The notes beneath the pieces were generated by a model that was given only the letters and a program-made list of their open reading frames with translations, made no database searches and had not been told where the DNA came from. Both the position numbers and the translations under genes were made by a program. A DNA stretch of 33,567 nucleotides from CAIVAT01 sp964387205 (GTDB lineage: Bacteria > Bacteroidota > Bacteroidia > Bacteroidales > FEN-979): positions 1 to 33,567 of the forward strand of contig CAYLVY010000028.1 of assembly GCA_964387205.1 (NCBI GenBank), in the 5' to 3' direction. Positions 8,318-16,848 of this stretch are shown piece by piece; the stretch's first letter is position 1, and every line of letters begins with the position of its first letter.

Positions 8318-9711
8318 TCTGCGATGACTTTTTCCTTTACGCTGATTGCAGGAGCAACCCGGTTCCGGTTAATCAGAATATTCAACCCGGCCCGGAAGGA
8401 GAGGCTACTGGCCTGGCGCGGAAATACAATTCCTGCCAGGTTATCGGATACGGCATAAATCTGGACAGGCCCGGCGCTCAGGCTAAAACCGGCACCCACA
8501 TTGGTGAATTTATTGTTGTATATGTTGTAGGAAAACAGCAATTCAAAAAACCGTCGGACCATCAGGTTGTAGGAGACAGAAATTTCCGGTCGGAATGTAC
8601 GGTTCCATCCGGTGCCACCTATCACTAAGTTCAGGCGGCTGTTCTGGTTGAACTGCCACGATCCGCCGGCATGGATGCGCCAGGGCAAAGAGGCGCTGTA
8701 CGGGACATCATACAAAGAATCGATACGCGCCAGGGCCCGTAAACTATCCTCGACCCTTTTGGCGAATAATTCAGGGGATTCGAAGAGGGCGACAAAGTCT
8801 CTCAGGTTTAATCCCCTGAATATGAATTCTGCCCCAGGTTCCCTGCTGACCAGGGTAAGGTTGTCGCGTTTCCATCGGATGGTGCCCAGGTCGAGGAGTG
8901 AAGTAAAAACACTGAAACCGGGATCAATCTGGTAGGTGACCCCAAGGTCAACTCCGAAACCATGGTTCCCCGGGTTAATAAGCCGGTGAACCGGATGATC
9001 AAAATATTGGTCGATGCCATCCACTCCCGATGTCCGGATCTCAATGTCAGAACGGCCATAAATATCAAATGTTTCAGGATGAGTATAAAAGTCAAGCGAT
9101 GATTTTACCGTACTGATGTTGAAACGTCCGGCCAGGTATTTAACAGTCGCGCCATAAGACAACTTGTTGCCCAGTGCCTTTCCGGAGAAACCGACGGCAT
9201 ATTCGTCAAAAGCAACAAGGTCGATCCGCGGGGCAAGGTTTATGGTTTTTCCGAAGATTTCAGGGGCATGGTTACCATACCACAATAAGTAAAAGAGGTC
9301 GTCCGGCAGCCTGGATTGTTGAGCTACCCGGCTCTTTATCGAAAAGTGAAGAAAATAGGAGGGGTCAGCCACGATAAAGCCGACCGACAGGAGATCAACC
9401 TTTGAATTAATCTGGATAAAATTATCCTTTGAAATACGGTCCAGGAATTTTTCCGGCTGAAATTCCAGAGAGTCGTATTCGTCGGTGCGGAAAAGATCAC
9501 GATAGGCGAATGGAAAAGCTGTGTGCACTGCAAACCCTGAAATAACCGGCAAACCTGCGTATCCACCCTGAAGTGGGATCGATGACGGGTTGGTGGAAAT
9601 TTGCTGGGGTACGGTGCGCATCATGGAGAACCCAAGGTCGGGCTGGGCCTCGGCCGAAAGGGATAGCAGGGCAAAGAAAATGAGCAGGAGGGAAAAGTAT
9701 GATGCTTTCAT
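8314..9711 (-). CDS. DUF5723 family outer-membrane protein
   Basis: A 465-residue exported protein with a signal peptide (MKASYFSLLL, cut near A-E-A|Q22). It matches in pattern the DUF5723 family of Bacteroidota: N-terminal QISTNPSSIP after the mature start, GVTYQIDPGFSVFTSLLDLGTIRWKR-type strands split across the centre, and a C-terminal run of amphipathic strands (NKFTNVGAGFSLSAGPVQIY). The predicted structure is a beta-barrel related to the FadL/PorV/PorQ style of outer-membrane protein. PorV and PorQ are shuttle proteins of type IX secretion; whether this one plays a similar part is unknown. It lies 12 bases after the lipoprotein gene and overlaps the next gene by 4 bases, so it belongs to the same operon. 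Confidence 0.8.
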   Translation of the reverse strand: MKASYFSLLLIFFALLSLSAEAQPDLGFSMMRTVPQQISTNPSSIPLQGGYAGLPVISGFAVHTAFPFAYRDLFRTDEYDSLEFQPEKFLDRISKDNFIQINSKVDLLSVGFIVADPSYFLHFSIKSRVAQQSRLPDDLFYLLWYGNHAPEIFGKTINLAPRIDLVAFDEYAVGFSGKALGNKLSYGATVKYLAGRFNISTVKSSLDFYTHPETFDIYGRSDIEIRTSGVDGIDQYFDHPVHRLINPGNHGFGVDLGVTYQIDPGFSVFTSLLDLGTIRWKRDNLTLVSREPGAEFIFRGLNLRDFVALFESPELFAKRVEDSLRALARIDSLYDVPYSASLPWRIHAGGSWQFNQNSRLNLVIGGTGWNRTFRPEISVSYNLMVRRFFELLFSYNIYNNKFTNVGAGFSLSAGPVQIYAVSDNLAGIVFPRQASSLSFRAGLNILINRNRVAPAISVKEKVIAE

Positions 9712-9723
9712 ATGGATGGTGCA

Positions 9724-11352
9724 TTATTTTTGCCCGGGGTCCAGGGTTTGTTTCATTTTCAGCAAAGCCCTGAAATCCACAGCAAGGGCATGGGATGCCT
9801 TGATTTTGACATTCGGGATGCCGTTTTTGGCGGAATGCATTACCGCCCTGACCAGGATTTTATCAGCTTTTTCAAGTTTTATCATTCTCGACTGATCCAG
9901 GAAAAATGAGGTGTCTTTTATACCGGTCTGACCGGGATATGGCAGAAAGGTTGCCGGATCGACCGGGGCTTCACGGATAAAGATATGATCATCCCCTGTC
10001 AGGGAGTCGACTAAATTGTAAGCGGAATCGGTGAAATATACCTGCATCATTGCAGTTAATGGCAATCCGTTGGTAATTTTGGTTTTCAGTTCCATCCATT
10101 CAATCTCATTACGCTTGTTGAGGGCAAAATCGAAAGTATCCTGCATGGTGAGGTGATCAAAATGGCCATATAACAGCGGTTGCACCCTTAGGTCGGCAAA
10201 GATGCAGCTGGTATCAGTGAAAAAGTTGTTGGTCAATCCGTTGGGATTGATGGTGGTGTTGATTTTGAAGTAAACCTTGTGGGGTTTCAGGTTGAAAAGT
10301 TCGTGAATGCTGTTTCCTGTATTTCCGTTATCGTAGTTCATGGTGACACTGACTGGTTTGGTCGCCTGCATGGTGGGAGATGGAATATTGATCCAGGCGC
10401 CTGCGCCAAGACGGTCAGCAATATTGAGTGAAAAATTATTCGCTTCATTATGCGCTTTCAGCACCTCAACCTGTACAGTGGCCGGGACACCGATCGAATT
10501 ATAGAGGGTGATGGATACCCGCGGATCTACAAAATAAAGATTGCCCAATACATAGGCATTATGGAATGCGGTGATTTTCACGGCATCTTCAGGAAATGAT
10601 ATCGTGTGTTTACCTACATAACCTTCAAATTTTAATATCTCTGAAACCTGCACATCGAAGAGGGTGTTGATCTGATCGCCGGCCACAGGTTCTTCACCCC
10701 GGAACAGTATCCCTTCAACAAGAATATTGAAAATATTGGGATTGGCTGCCAGATCAAGCACTATTCCTGCCAGGTCAATGGTATCCACTGAGGTGCCTTT
10801 CAGAAAAGCCCCGATGTTGATCGTTACAGGGAGCCCGTTCCTGGTTGCATCCGGGAAGTAGAGCTTCAATTGCCCCTCATTGTTGAATGTGATGTTGGAG
10901 GTGGCGATGATTCTCCCTTTTTTGATATGGAGTTTCCGGACGATAAATTCAGGATTTCCGGCAGAGAGGTCCAGGATGTAAGAAATTGTTGGAAGGGTTA
11001 AATTTGAATGCTTTATAACCTGTGCCTCTTCCTCGCTGATCACCTTGTCAAAGGAAAACTGCTGAGGCGGAATGGTGGCCAGTTGGGCTGGCCGCAAGCG
11101 AAAGGCATCGTTATTGTAATAAAAAAGAATAGAAACCTCTCCCGATTCATCAATATAAAAATTCTTCTCCTGGTCGGTTTCGATCAGCGCTTTTTCGAAA
11201 GTGATGCTGTCTTTTACTAAGGGGATAGCTAATTCAGGATTCCAGTTCAGTTTTTTTAACTTGTCGAATTGAAATTCCTTTTTACAACCAAAAAATATAA
11301 CCAAACAGATCACCAGCATTCCGCTGAGTAACTGGTAGGAGATTTTGTACAT
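9724..11352 (-). CDS. Lipoprotein of unknown function, operon partner of the DUF5723 protein
   Basis: A 542-residue protein with a lipoprotein signal (MYKISYQLLS, hydrophobic core, then I-F-F-G-C23-K-K-E). The C-K-K after the lipidated cysteine is common in Bacteroidota. The phenylalanine two residues before the cysteine is not ideal for a lipobox, but the context supports lipidation. The mature protein begins KEFQFDKLKKLNWNPELAIP and is rich in short beta-strand segments, with no enzymatic motif that I recognise. It sits 34 bases after the large T9SS protein gene and 12 bases before the DUF5723 gene. No TAnnTTTG box lies in the upstream gap, which favours co-transcription with the T9SS gene. 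It could be a surface or periplasmic partner of the outer-membrane proteins downstream. Confidence 0.75.
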   Translation of the reverse strand: MYKISYQLLSGMLVICLVIFFGCKKEFQFDKLKKLNWNPELAIPLVKDSITFEKALIETDQEKNFYIDESGEVSILFYYNNDAFRLRPAQLATIPPQQFSFDKVISEEEAQVIKHSNLTLPTISYILDLSAGNPEFIVRKLHIKKGRIIATSNITFNNEGQLKLYFPDATRNGLPVTINIGAFLKGTSVDTIDLAGIVLDLAANPNIFNILVEGILFRGEEPVAGDQINTLFDVQVSEILKFEGYVGKHTISFPEDAVKITAFHNAYVLGNLYFVDPRVSITLYNSIGVPATVQVEVLKAHNEANNFSLNIADRLGAGAWINIPSPTMQATKPVSVTMNYDNGNTGNSIHELFNLKPHKVYFKINTTINPNGLTNNFFTDTSCIFADLRVQPLLYGHFDHLTMQDTFDFALNKRNEIEWMELKTKITNGLPLTAMMQVYFTDSAYNLVDSLTGDDHIFIREAPVDPATFLPYPGQTGIKDTSFFLDQSRMIKLEKADKILVRAVMHSAKNGIPNVKIKASHALAVDFRALLKMKQTLDPGQK

Positions 11353-11386
11353 AAGGGCAGAGTTTGGAAAAGTGAGGGCTTTCCGT

Positions 11387-14300
11387 TTATTTGTGGATTA
11401 ATATCTTTCGGAAAGTTCGTGACTTTCCTGTGGTAAATTCTGCATAATAGGCTCCGTTGGCCAGGTCAGGAAGGAGCATATTGATCAGGGTGGTCCCCTC
11501 TGCGGCCTGGTGGACGGATTGGTGGACGATAGCGCCATAGGAGTTGATAATACGCAGGTATACCTCGGAATTGTTCATCCCGGCAAAACGGATGGTAAAT
11601 TCTCCCCGATTAGGCACCGGGAAGAGGCTGATGGAAGATTCGGGGATTTCTCCGGCAGAGGTAATGACCACATATATTTTGTTGGAGACAGGGGATGTGC
11701 AGCCATTGAGCGTTACCGTACACCAGTAATAACCGGTTTGGGCAGCATTCCACACTTTTCCTGTTGCACCGGCAATGGGATTGCCTTCGAAATACCATTG
11801 ATTTCCTGTCGGTGCACTGCTGGTCAGAATATTTCCGCTTGCGGTCACTACCGGGGAGGGCGGGATTGGATGGACAGTAACAGTCAGTGCGGGAGAGTTG
11901 GCGCCGGGGCCGCAGAAATTGACTCCTGCCACTGAGATCTGGCCCGAACCGGCTTCCGGCGAAAAATTCACCACGATCTGGTTGGTGCCCGAGCCGGATA
12001 CGATGCTGGCTCCCGCAGGCAGGTTCCACTGATAGGAAGTCGCGTTGTTGACCGGATTGCAACTGTAGACGAGTCCTTCGGTTCCGGCACAGATCTGATC
12101 AGGGCCGTTCACAGCACCTGCAGCATTAGGCAATGGCTCGACGAACAGGTTATATACACCGGGTGTTGCAGAGGCACAGCCAAAGGTATTGGTAAAACTT
12201 ACTTTCACCCATTGGGTGCCGATCGTACTCCAGGTTACACTGATGGTGTTGGTGCCTTGTCCGGCATCGATAGTGCCACCCGGGCTGATCGTCCAGAGAT
12301 ATCCGCTCATCCCCTGGTTGGTGATATATTGATTTCCGGAGGAGTTGATGCAAGGTGTGTTGGTACTTCCGATAACCGGGACTGCTGCCGGATTAACGGT
12401 GACGTTAAATATGGTCGGACTGGCGGAAAGACATCCGGCCGGGGTAGCATAGGTAACACTGACAGTGCGGTTTCCTGCGTAAGGCCATAGGACTGTAACC
12501 GAGTTGGTTCCGGCCCCATTCACTATGAATCCGCCAATCGATACAGCCCAGTTATAACTGGACATGCCGGGTTCCGTAGTATAGACGATCCCCTCTGCAT
12601 TGGCGCAAACTACCGGTGGCCCGGAGATTGTCGGAACCGGCAACGACTCTACACTCACCGGGTACTGGGTGGCTGAAACAGGCTGGCAACCATTGGCGTC
12701 GTCATAGGTCACCGTCAGTTGCTGACCCCCGGCATTGTTCCATGATACCGTAACGGTATTGGTGGCGGCGCCCGAAGTGATGGTGCCGCCGGAGGAAACT
12801 GTCCAGGTGTAATTGCTCATCCCGGCTTCAGTAGAGTATATATTGCCCTGGGAACCAATACAAGCGGGGTTGGTACCGGAAATCACCGGGACCGGTGCCT
12901 GATAGATCGCGACATTGAATGGAGGGGAGGTGGCGCCTGTTCCGCAAACACTGCTGCCGTGTACTGTTATGACACCGGAAACCGCAGCGGCCGAAAAACC
13001 GACGGTAACCGTATTCGTCCCTGAACCGGCTATGATGGTGGCACCCACAGGCAATGACCAATTATAGGTAGTGGCATTTGCAATGACTGGCACGGTGAAT
13101 ATGTTCCCTGAACTGTTGGGGCACACCGAGGCAGGACCGCTGATTGCTCCGGCTGCAGATGGTTCCGGGCATGTCGTGGTGAAGGTGAGGTCCTCGCCGT
13201 ATGTGGTACCCTGCACGTTGGTTCCGATGGCCCTGAAATGGTAGGTAGTGTTTTGTGTGAGGCCGGCGATGTTGGCCAGGATGGAGGAAGGGACTCCTCC
13301 CGCGACGTTTGCCGGGACTGCCGGAACCACCGTTCCGTAAGCAGTGGTTAAACCGTATTCAAACCCTGCGTCGGAAGGGAGATAATGGGCATTTACCGAG
13401 CCGTTGAGGGTAGCCGTGGTGGCATCCACCATGGTTGCGGGGAGCGTAATGACCGATGGTTTCGGCTGCGATCCGGTAAATGTTCCGACTTCTGTCAGTC
13501 CCGGAAAACTCATCTGATGCAGCACGTTGTTGACCATGCCAAAATCAGTGAAGGGAAGCGGGTCCACCCGCATGGAGAATATCCGGGTCTCATCTCCCTG
13601 AACATCCGACGGCAGATAACTGAACAGGGCGTCGCACACGAAATTGCTGATCCCGCCCGTGCTGATCTGCCAGTAACGATTCAGATAGTGGAGGGTGTTG
13701 GGGTCCGAAGGGTATTTATCATTCACGAGATTAATCCCTATTGTGCTGCCGGCAGGCACTGTTCCGGCTGTAAAATTGATGGTTGCCGGGGAAAAGCCGG
13801 GGGTTCCTGTCATATCTCCGACGGGGAAGTAGAGGCTTCCTGAAAATCCGGCGGGAAGGGTGAAGATCAGTTTTCCGGTTCCGGTTGGTACCACCATGGC
13901 GTTAACTGATGGTGTTCCCGTGATCTGGGAGGTTGCCGAGAGAATTAAGTCGTGATTATCTAATGCGAAGAAGCCATTGGTGAGTTGAAGATAACCATTC
14001 AGGCTCATTGGTGCCCCAAGAGATACCAGGGTACTGTTCGCGATTTCAAAGGTGATGTTGTTGTTAGTATTCAGGGTACCGGCCGGGGTGATCACCTGTT
14101 GGTTTCCTCCGTTCAGGGATACAACGGCAGCATTGGCTGGGTTGAAATTCAGGAATGCCCCGGGCTGGACGTTTATATTGCCTTTGACCTGGTGCAAACC
14201 TGTGGAGGGGCCGGTCATATTGAAGTTCAGCGTACCGGCCGTGATGGTCAGGTTGCCGATGGATACTCCGGCAGTACCGGTTGGGCTTAATGTGATGCCG

Positions 14301-16702
14301 GGGGCATCCATTTCAAAATCACCGTAGGTTCTGCCTGCAAAAGAGGGGGTGAGGTTGGCTGTTACTTTAAACAGGCTCCCGGGCTGAAAAATCACCACGC
14401 TGTTGGGTTGACCGGCTCCGAAAGGATTACTCCCTGCCTGCTGGAGGTAGGTGGACCCGGAAGTGAAAACGACCGAGTTAAGGGAGTTGTTCCCGAAAGG
14501 ATTGCCGGAGAAAAAGGTTCCGGCATTAAAAACTGATCCCTCCCTGAAAATGATGGCGCCGGGGTCGGCAGCTGTCAGCCGGTGAGCTGTGGATGAGGTA
14601 GAGGAGAACCGCATATTTCCGTGTATATCTGCTGTGGCTGTGGTGGCAAGTGTCATGGTCAGGGCATTCACCGCATTGAAATTCAGGGCACAACCGGCAG
14701 GTATATCCAGGTCAGCGCCCATTGCTCCGGCCAGGGTCAGGGTTGCGGGTGAGGTTGCCTGCAGGTTGATCGTGGTGTTGTTCGACATAAGGAATTGGGC
14801 AATAGTCTGGGTCACCACCCCTTTGATGGTTTTCACAGTTCCGTCGTTGAACTGCAGAATGTCTGCTGCAGCCGGGGTGTTACGGGCCGGGGACCAATTG
14901 GTGGCCAGGCTCCAGAGTCCATTATCGGCCCCGGTCCAGGTATAGACAACGGAAGCGCTACCGGTAGTGGTGGCGTTGGCAGAAGGTATGACCGGCGTGG
15001 TGAGATAGTGGTGGGTTTCCGGGTGACTGCCGTCCCAGGCAAATGGGATGATCACAAAGGAATATTGGGTTCCGGGAGATAGTCCGGTGACGGGTTGGTT
15101 CAGGGTGGAGCCTGGCTGAACCACAGCGGTTATTAATCCGTCACCGAGGAGTGTACCGGCTGTGTAGGAAGTGCCGTTGGATGGCAGGCCGGTTGGCGGA
15201 ATGGCACCGGTCTTCTGAAGGATCAGGTAACCGGCTGCACCCGCGGCCGGGGCACTCCACTGGAGATTAATGGAGTTGTTCCCGGTGGCGGATGCGGAAA
15301 ATCCGGTCACATGTCCAGCCGGAGCGACAGACAGGGTATAAAATGAAATTTCATCTGTAAGGGAGGTGCCAATAGCATTGAAGGCATAAGCCCGGGTAAA
15401 AATTTCCGTTTGGGAGGGGAGGCCGCTCCGGAGATGGGAAAAAATACCTGTGGCGGTTCCCCCTTCCGGAAGTTTGTTGTTGGTCAGGGTAACCCCCGGG
15501 GTGAGTGCCCATACAGTACCTCGTTCTGTGATGGGCGAACCTCCGTCATGGGTTATGTTCGCGCCGATCAGCGCTGAAACGTCGGTTATCGTGGAAACAA
15601 CTGGTGATCCGATGGCCGGTGGCGTCAGGACAACGGAGGTGCTCTGGTGATTGGGATTCAGCACGGCAGGTACTGTTAAATATTTGGTAGAAGTTCCCGT
15701 GCCGTTGTATTCATAAACCCGGAACCAGTAGTCGGTGTTTCCGGCCAGCCCGCTGACGCTGACAGCATTGCCGCTACTATTAAAGACTACCTGCTCGCCT
15801 GTGCCGCTATACACAGGATTGGCAGCGGGATTGGATCCATCGGCCGGATTGGTAAAACTATTGATGGTGTTCATGATGACAACCCGGTTACCTCCATCTC
15901 CGTTAATCCAGGTTGCCGTCATGGAGGAGGAAGTGACATTGCTGAAGCTGATATCATGGGCCTGAATGGCAGGAGGAGTCACTCCGGAGGGTAGAACATC
16001 GGCCCAGGAAAGGCCGGTTCTGATACCGTCAATGGTTAGGTTTTGTGAAGCATTGTATTGACGGAGCGCGACAGACCCGGGGTTGATATCACTCATTGCT
16101 GCATCGGTCAGCGGCCCGATGGCAGGAAGGGCAGGTTCGCCTGCCGGCAGGGGGCCATCAAAAATGAACAGGCTGACAATATCATTATTGGTTCCGGCCA
16201 CGATTTCATATTTCAGAACCAGCAGGTAGGTTGTCGCCGGAGTAAAGGTCGCCGTGGCAAAGGTACCGGTGTTATTGCCTACACTCAGGCCAAAATGGTT
16301 GGTGGCATCCATGAATACCTTGCCGCGGAAAGTGGAACCGATCGGGTCTCCGCCCAGATGCAGAAAATACCCGTTGGCATTGGCCGTCACATTGACCATA
16401 AATGCCGTATAAACAACGCCCGACGTTTGCACAGCAAAGGTATGGTGGTCATCTTCCCCATTGTTGTCCATCAGGGCCGCGTTTCCGATACCTGAAGCCA
16501 CGTATCCTGAATAAATAAGTCCGCCCTGTGATACCGTAATCGGTTGGGTGCCGCCTCCTGAGTGGGCAGTCCAACCATGGGCAGTAATCAGATCATTGGC
16601 AGGATAATCGAAATTTTCTTCAAACAGTAACTGGCTGTACCCGGCGGTTGTGGCTAACCATATCATCATCACACCCAACGCCTGTAATATTGGTCTTTTC
16701 AT
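11387..16702 (-). CDS. Large T9SS-secreted multidomain surface protein (FN3, five PKD-like repeats, type A sorting domain)
   Basis: A 1771-residue protein. Order seen: signal peptide (about 1-23), N-terminal lectin-like region (about 25-240) starting LLFEENFDYP, fibronectin III-like units (about 245-585), a repetitive beta-strand region opening with WTGADNGLW (about 587-1075), another FN3-like unit (about 1084-1175), five tandem PKD-like domains (about 1182-1613), an Ig-like unit with paired cysteines (WYFEGNPI to YYWCTV) and a T9SS type A sorting domain (about 1687-1771, ISLFPVPNRGEF to the end FRKILIHK). T9SS cargo crosses the outer membrane and the C-terminal domain is removed, often with attachment to A-LPS. 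An adhesin or structural role is likely; no catalytic site is visible. It is closely related to the gene just upstream. It probably heads the operon with the lipoprotein and outer-membrane protein genes. Confidence 0.9.
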   Translation of the reverse strand: MKRPILQALGVMMIWLATTAGYSQLLFEENFDYPANDLITAHGWTAHSGGGTQPITVSQGGLIYSGYVASGIGNAALMDNNGEDDHHTFAVQTSGVVYTAFMVNVTANANGYFLHLGGDPIGSTFRGKVFMDATNHFGLSVGNNTGTFATATFTPATTYLLVLKYEIVAGTNNDIVSLFIFDGPLPAGEPALPAIGPLTDAAMSDINPGSVALRQYNASQNLTIDGIRTGLSWADVLPSGVTPPAIQAHDISFSNVTSSSMTATWINGDGGNRVVIMNTINSFTNPADGSNPAANPVYSGTGEQVVFNSSGNAVSVSGLAGNTDYWFRVYEYNGTGTSTKYLTVPAVLNPNHQSTSVVLTPPAIGSPVVSTITDVSALIGANITHDGGSPITERGTVWALTPGVTLTNNKLPEGGTATGIFSHLRSGLPSQTEIFTRAYAFNAIGTSLTDEISFYTLSVAPAGHVTGFSASATGNNSINLQWSAPAAGAAGYLILQKTGAIPPTGLPSNGTSYTAGTLLGDGLITAVVQPGSTLNQPVTGLSPGTQYSFVIIPFAWDGSHPETHHYLTTPVIPSANATTTGSASVVYTWTGADNGLWSLATNWSPARNTPAAADILQFNDGTVKTIKGVVTQTIAQFLMSNNTTINLQATSPATLTLAGAMGADLDIPAGCALNFNAVNALTMTLATTATADIHGNMRFSSTSSTAHRLTAADPGAIIFREGSVFNAGTFFSGNPFGNNSLNSVVFTSGSTYLQQAGSNPFGAGQPNSVVIFQPGSLFKVTANLTPSFAGRTYGDFEMDAPGITLSPTGTAGVSIGNLTITAGTLNFNMTGPSTGLHQVKGNINVQPGAFLNFNPANAAVVSLNGGNQQVITPAGTLNTNNNITFEIANSTLVSLGAPMSLNGYLQLTNGFFALDNHDLILSATSQITGTPSVNAMVVPTGTGKLIFTLPAGFSGSLYFPVGDMTGTPGFSPATINFTAGTVPAGSTIGINLVNDKYPSDPNTLHYLNRYWQISTGGISNFVCDALFSYLPSDVQGDETRIFSMRVDPLPFTDFGMVNNVLHQMSFPGLTEVGTFTGSQPKPSVITLPATMVDATTATLNGSVNAHYLPSDAGFEYGLTTAYGTVVPAVPANVAGGVPSSILANIAGLTQNTTYHFRAIGTNVQGTTYGEDLTFTTTCPEPSAAGAISGPASVCPNSSGNIFTVPVIANATTYNWSLPVGATIIAGSGTNTVTVGFSAAAVSGVITVHGSSVCGTGATSPPFNVAIYQAPVPVISGTNPACIGSQGNIYSTEAGMSNYTWTVSSGGTITSGAATNTVTVSWNNAGGQQLTVTYDDANGCQPVSATQYPVSVESLPVPTISGPPVVCANAEGIVYTTEPGMSSYNWAVSIGGFIVNGAGTNSVTVLWPYAGNRTVSVTYATPAGCLSASPTIFNVTVNPAAVPVIGSTNTPCINSSGNQYITNQGMSGYLWTISPGGTIDAGQGTNTISVTWSTIGTQWVKVSFTNTFGCASATPGVYNLFVEPLPNAAGAVNGPDQICAGTEGLVYSCNPVNNATSYQWNLPAGASIVSGSGTNQIVVNFSPEAGSGQISVAGVNFCGPGANSPALTVTVHPIPPSPVVTASGNILTSSAPTGNQWYFEGNPIAGATGKVWNAAQTGYYWCTVTLNGCTSPVSNKIYVVITSAGEIPESSISLFPVPNRGEFTIRFAGMNNSEVYLRIINSYGAIVHQSVHQAAEGTTLINMLLPDLANGAYYAEFTTGKSRTFRKILIHK
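11862..13157 (-). repeat. Five tandem PKD-like domain repeats inside the T9SS protein
   Basis: Five consecutive units of about 86 residues (approximate starts at 13157, 12894, 12637, 12382 and 12127). Each begins P/A-x-x-I-S/G-G-x-x-x-x-C, has a central Y-x-W followed by G-x-G-T-N-x-V-x-V, and a second cysteine near the end (N-G-C or F-C-G). Units 2-4 share G-M-S-x-Y-x-W and resemble each other most; units 1 and 5 share the longer NATxYxW form. The pattern suggests internal duplication. The shorter paralogue upstream has only one such unit. Confidence 0.85.
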
Positions 16703-16733
16703 CGGTCAAAGTTTATGATCGGATTTGTTATTA

Positions 16734-16766
16734 CAAACATACATATTTATTGCTTAACAGGCCAAC
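16734..16766 (-). promoter_or_regulatory. Candidate promoter of the 1771-residue T9SS gene
   Basis: On the minus strand TATGTTTG (16741-16734) matches TAnnTTTG, with GTTG (16766-16763) 21 bases upstream as a weak -33 box. The leader to the ATG at 16702 would be about 25 bases. It lies after the terminator of the preceding gene, so the operon can start here. Confidence 0.5.
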
Positions 16767-16789
16767 GAAAAATGCATCAACATGTTCAC

Positions 16790-16829
16790 AGAAAAAAAAG
16801 AGGCTGCCTTCGATAACAGGGCAGCCTCT
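16790..16829 (-). terminator. Intrinsic terminator after the 1150-residue T9SS gene
   Basis: A perfect 10-bp stem AGAGGCTGCC / GGCAGCCTCT (16829-16820 with 16808-16799) encloses an 11-base loop. It is followed on the minus strand by a run of eight T, partly within the stem end. It lies 20 bases after the stop codon at 16849. This is a textbook rho-independent terminator and separates the two paralogous T9SS genes into different transcripts. Confidence 0.88.
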
Positions 16830-16848
16830 GAAAAATGAGAGAAATCGC

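Noticed and set aside
11366..11384. Hairpin GGAAA-N9-TTTCC between the T9SS gene and the lipoprotein gene
   Set aside because: Only five weak pairs and no T-run, so it does not argue against co-transcription.
13385..13843. Open frame antisense to the 1771-residue T9SS gene (152 codons)
   Set aside because: Shadow of the coding strand, no signal peptide or motif.
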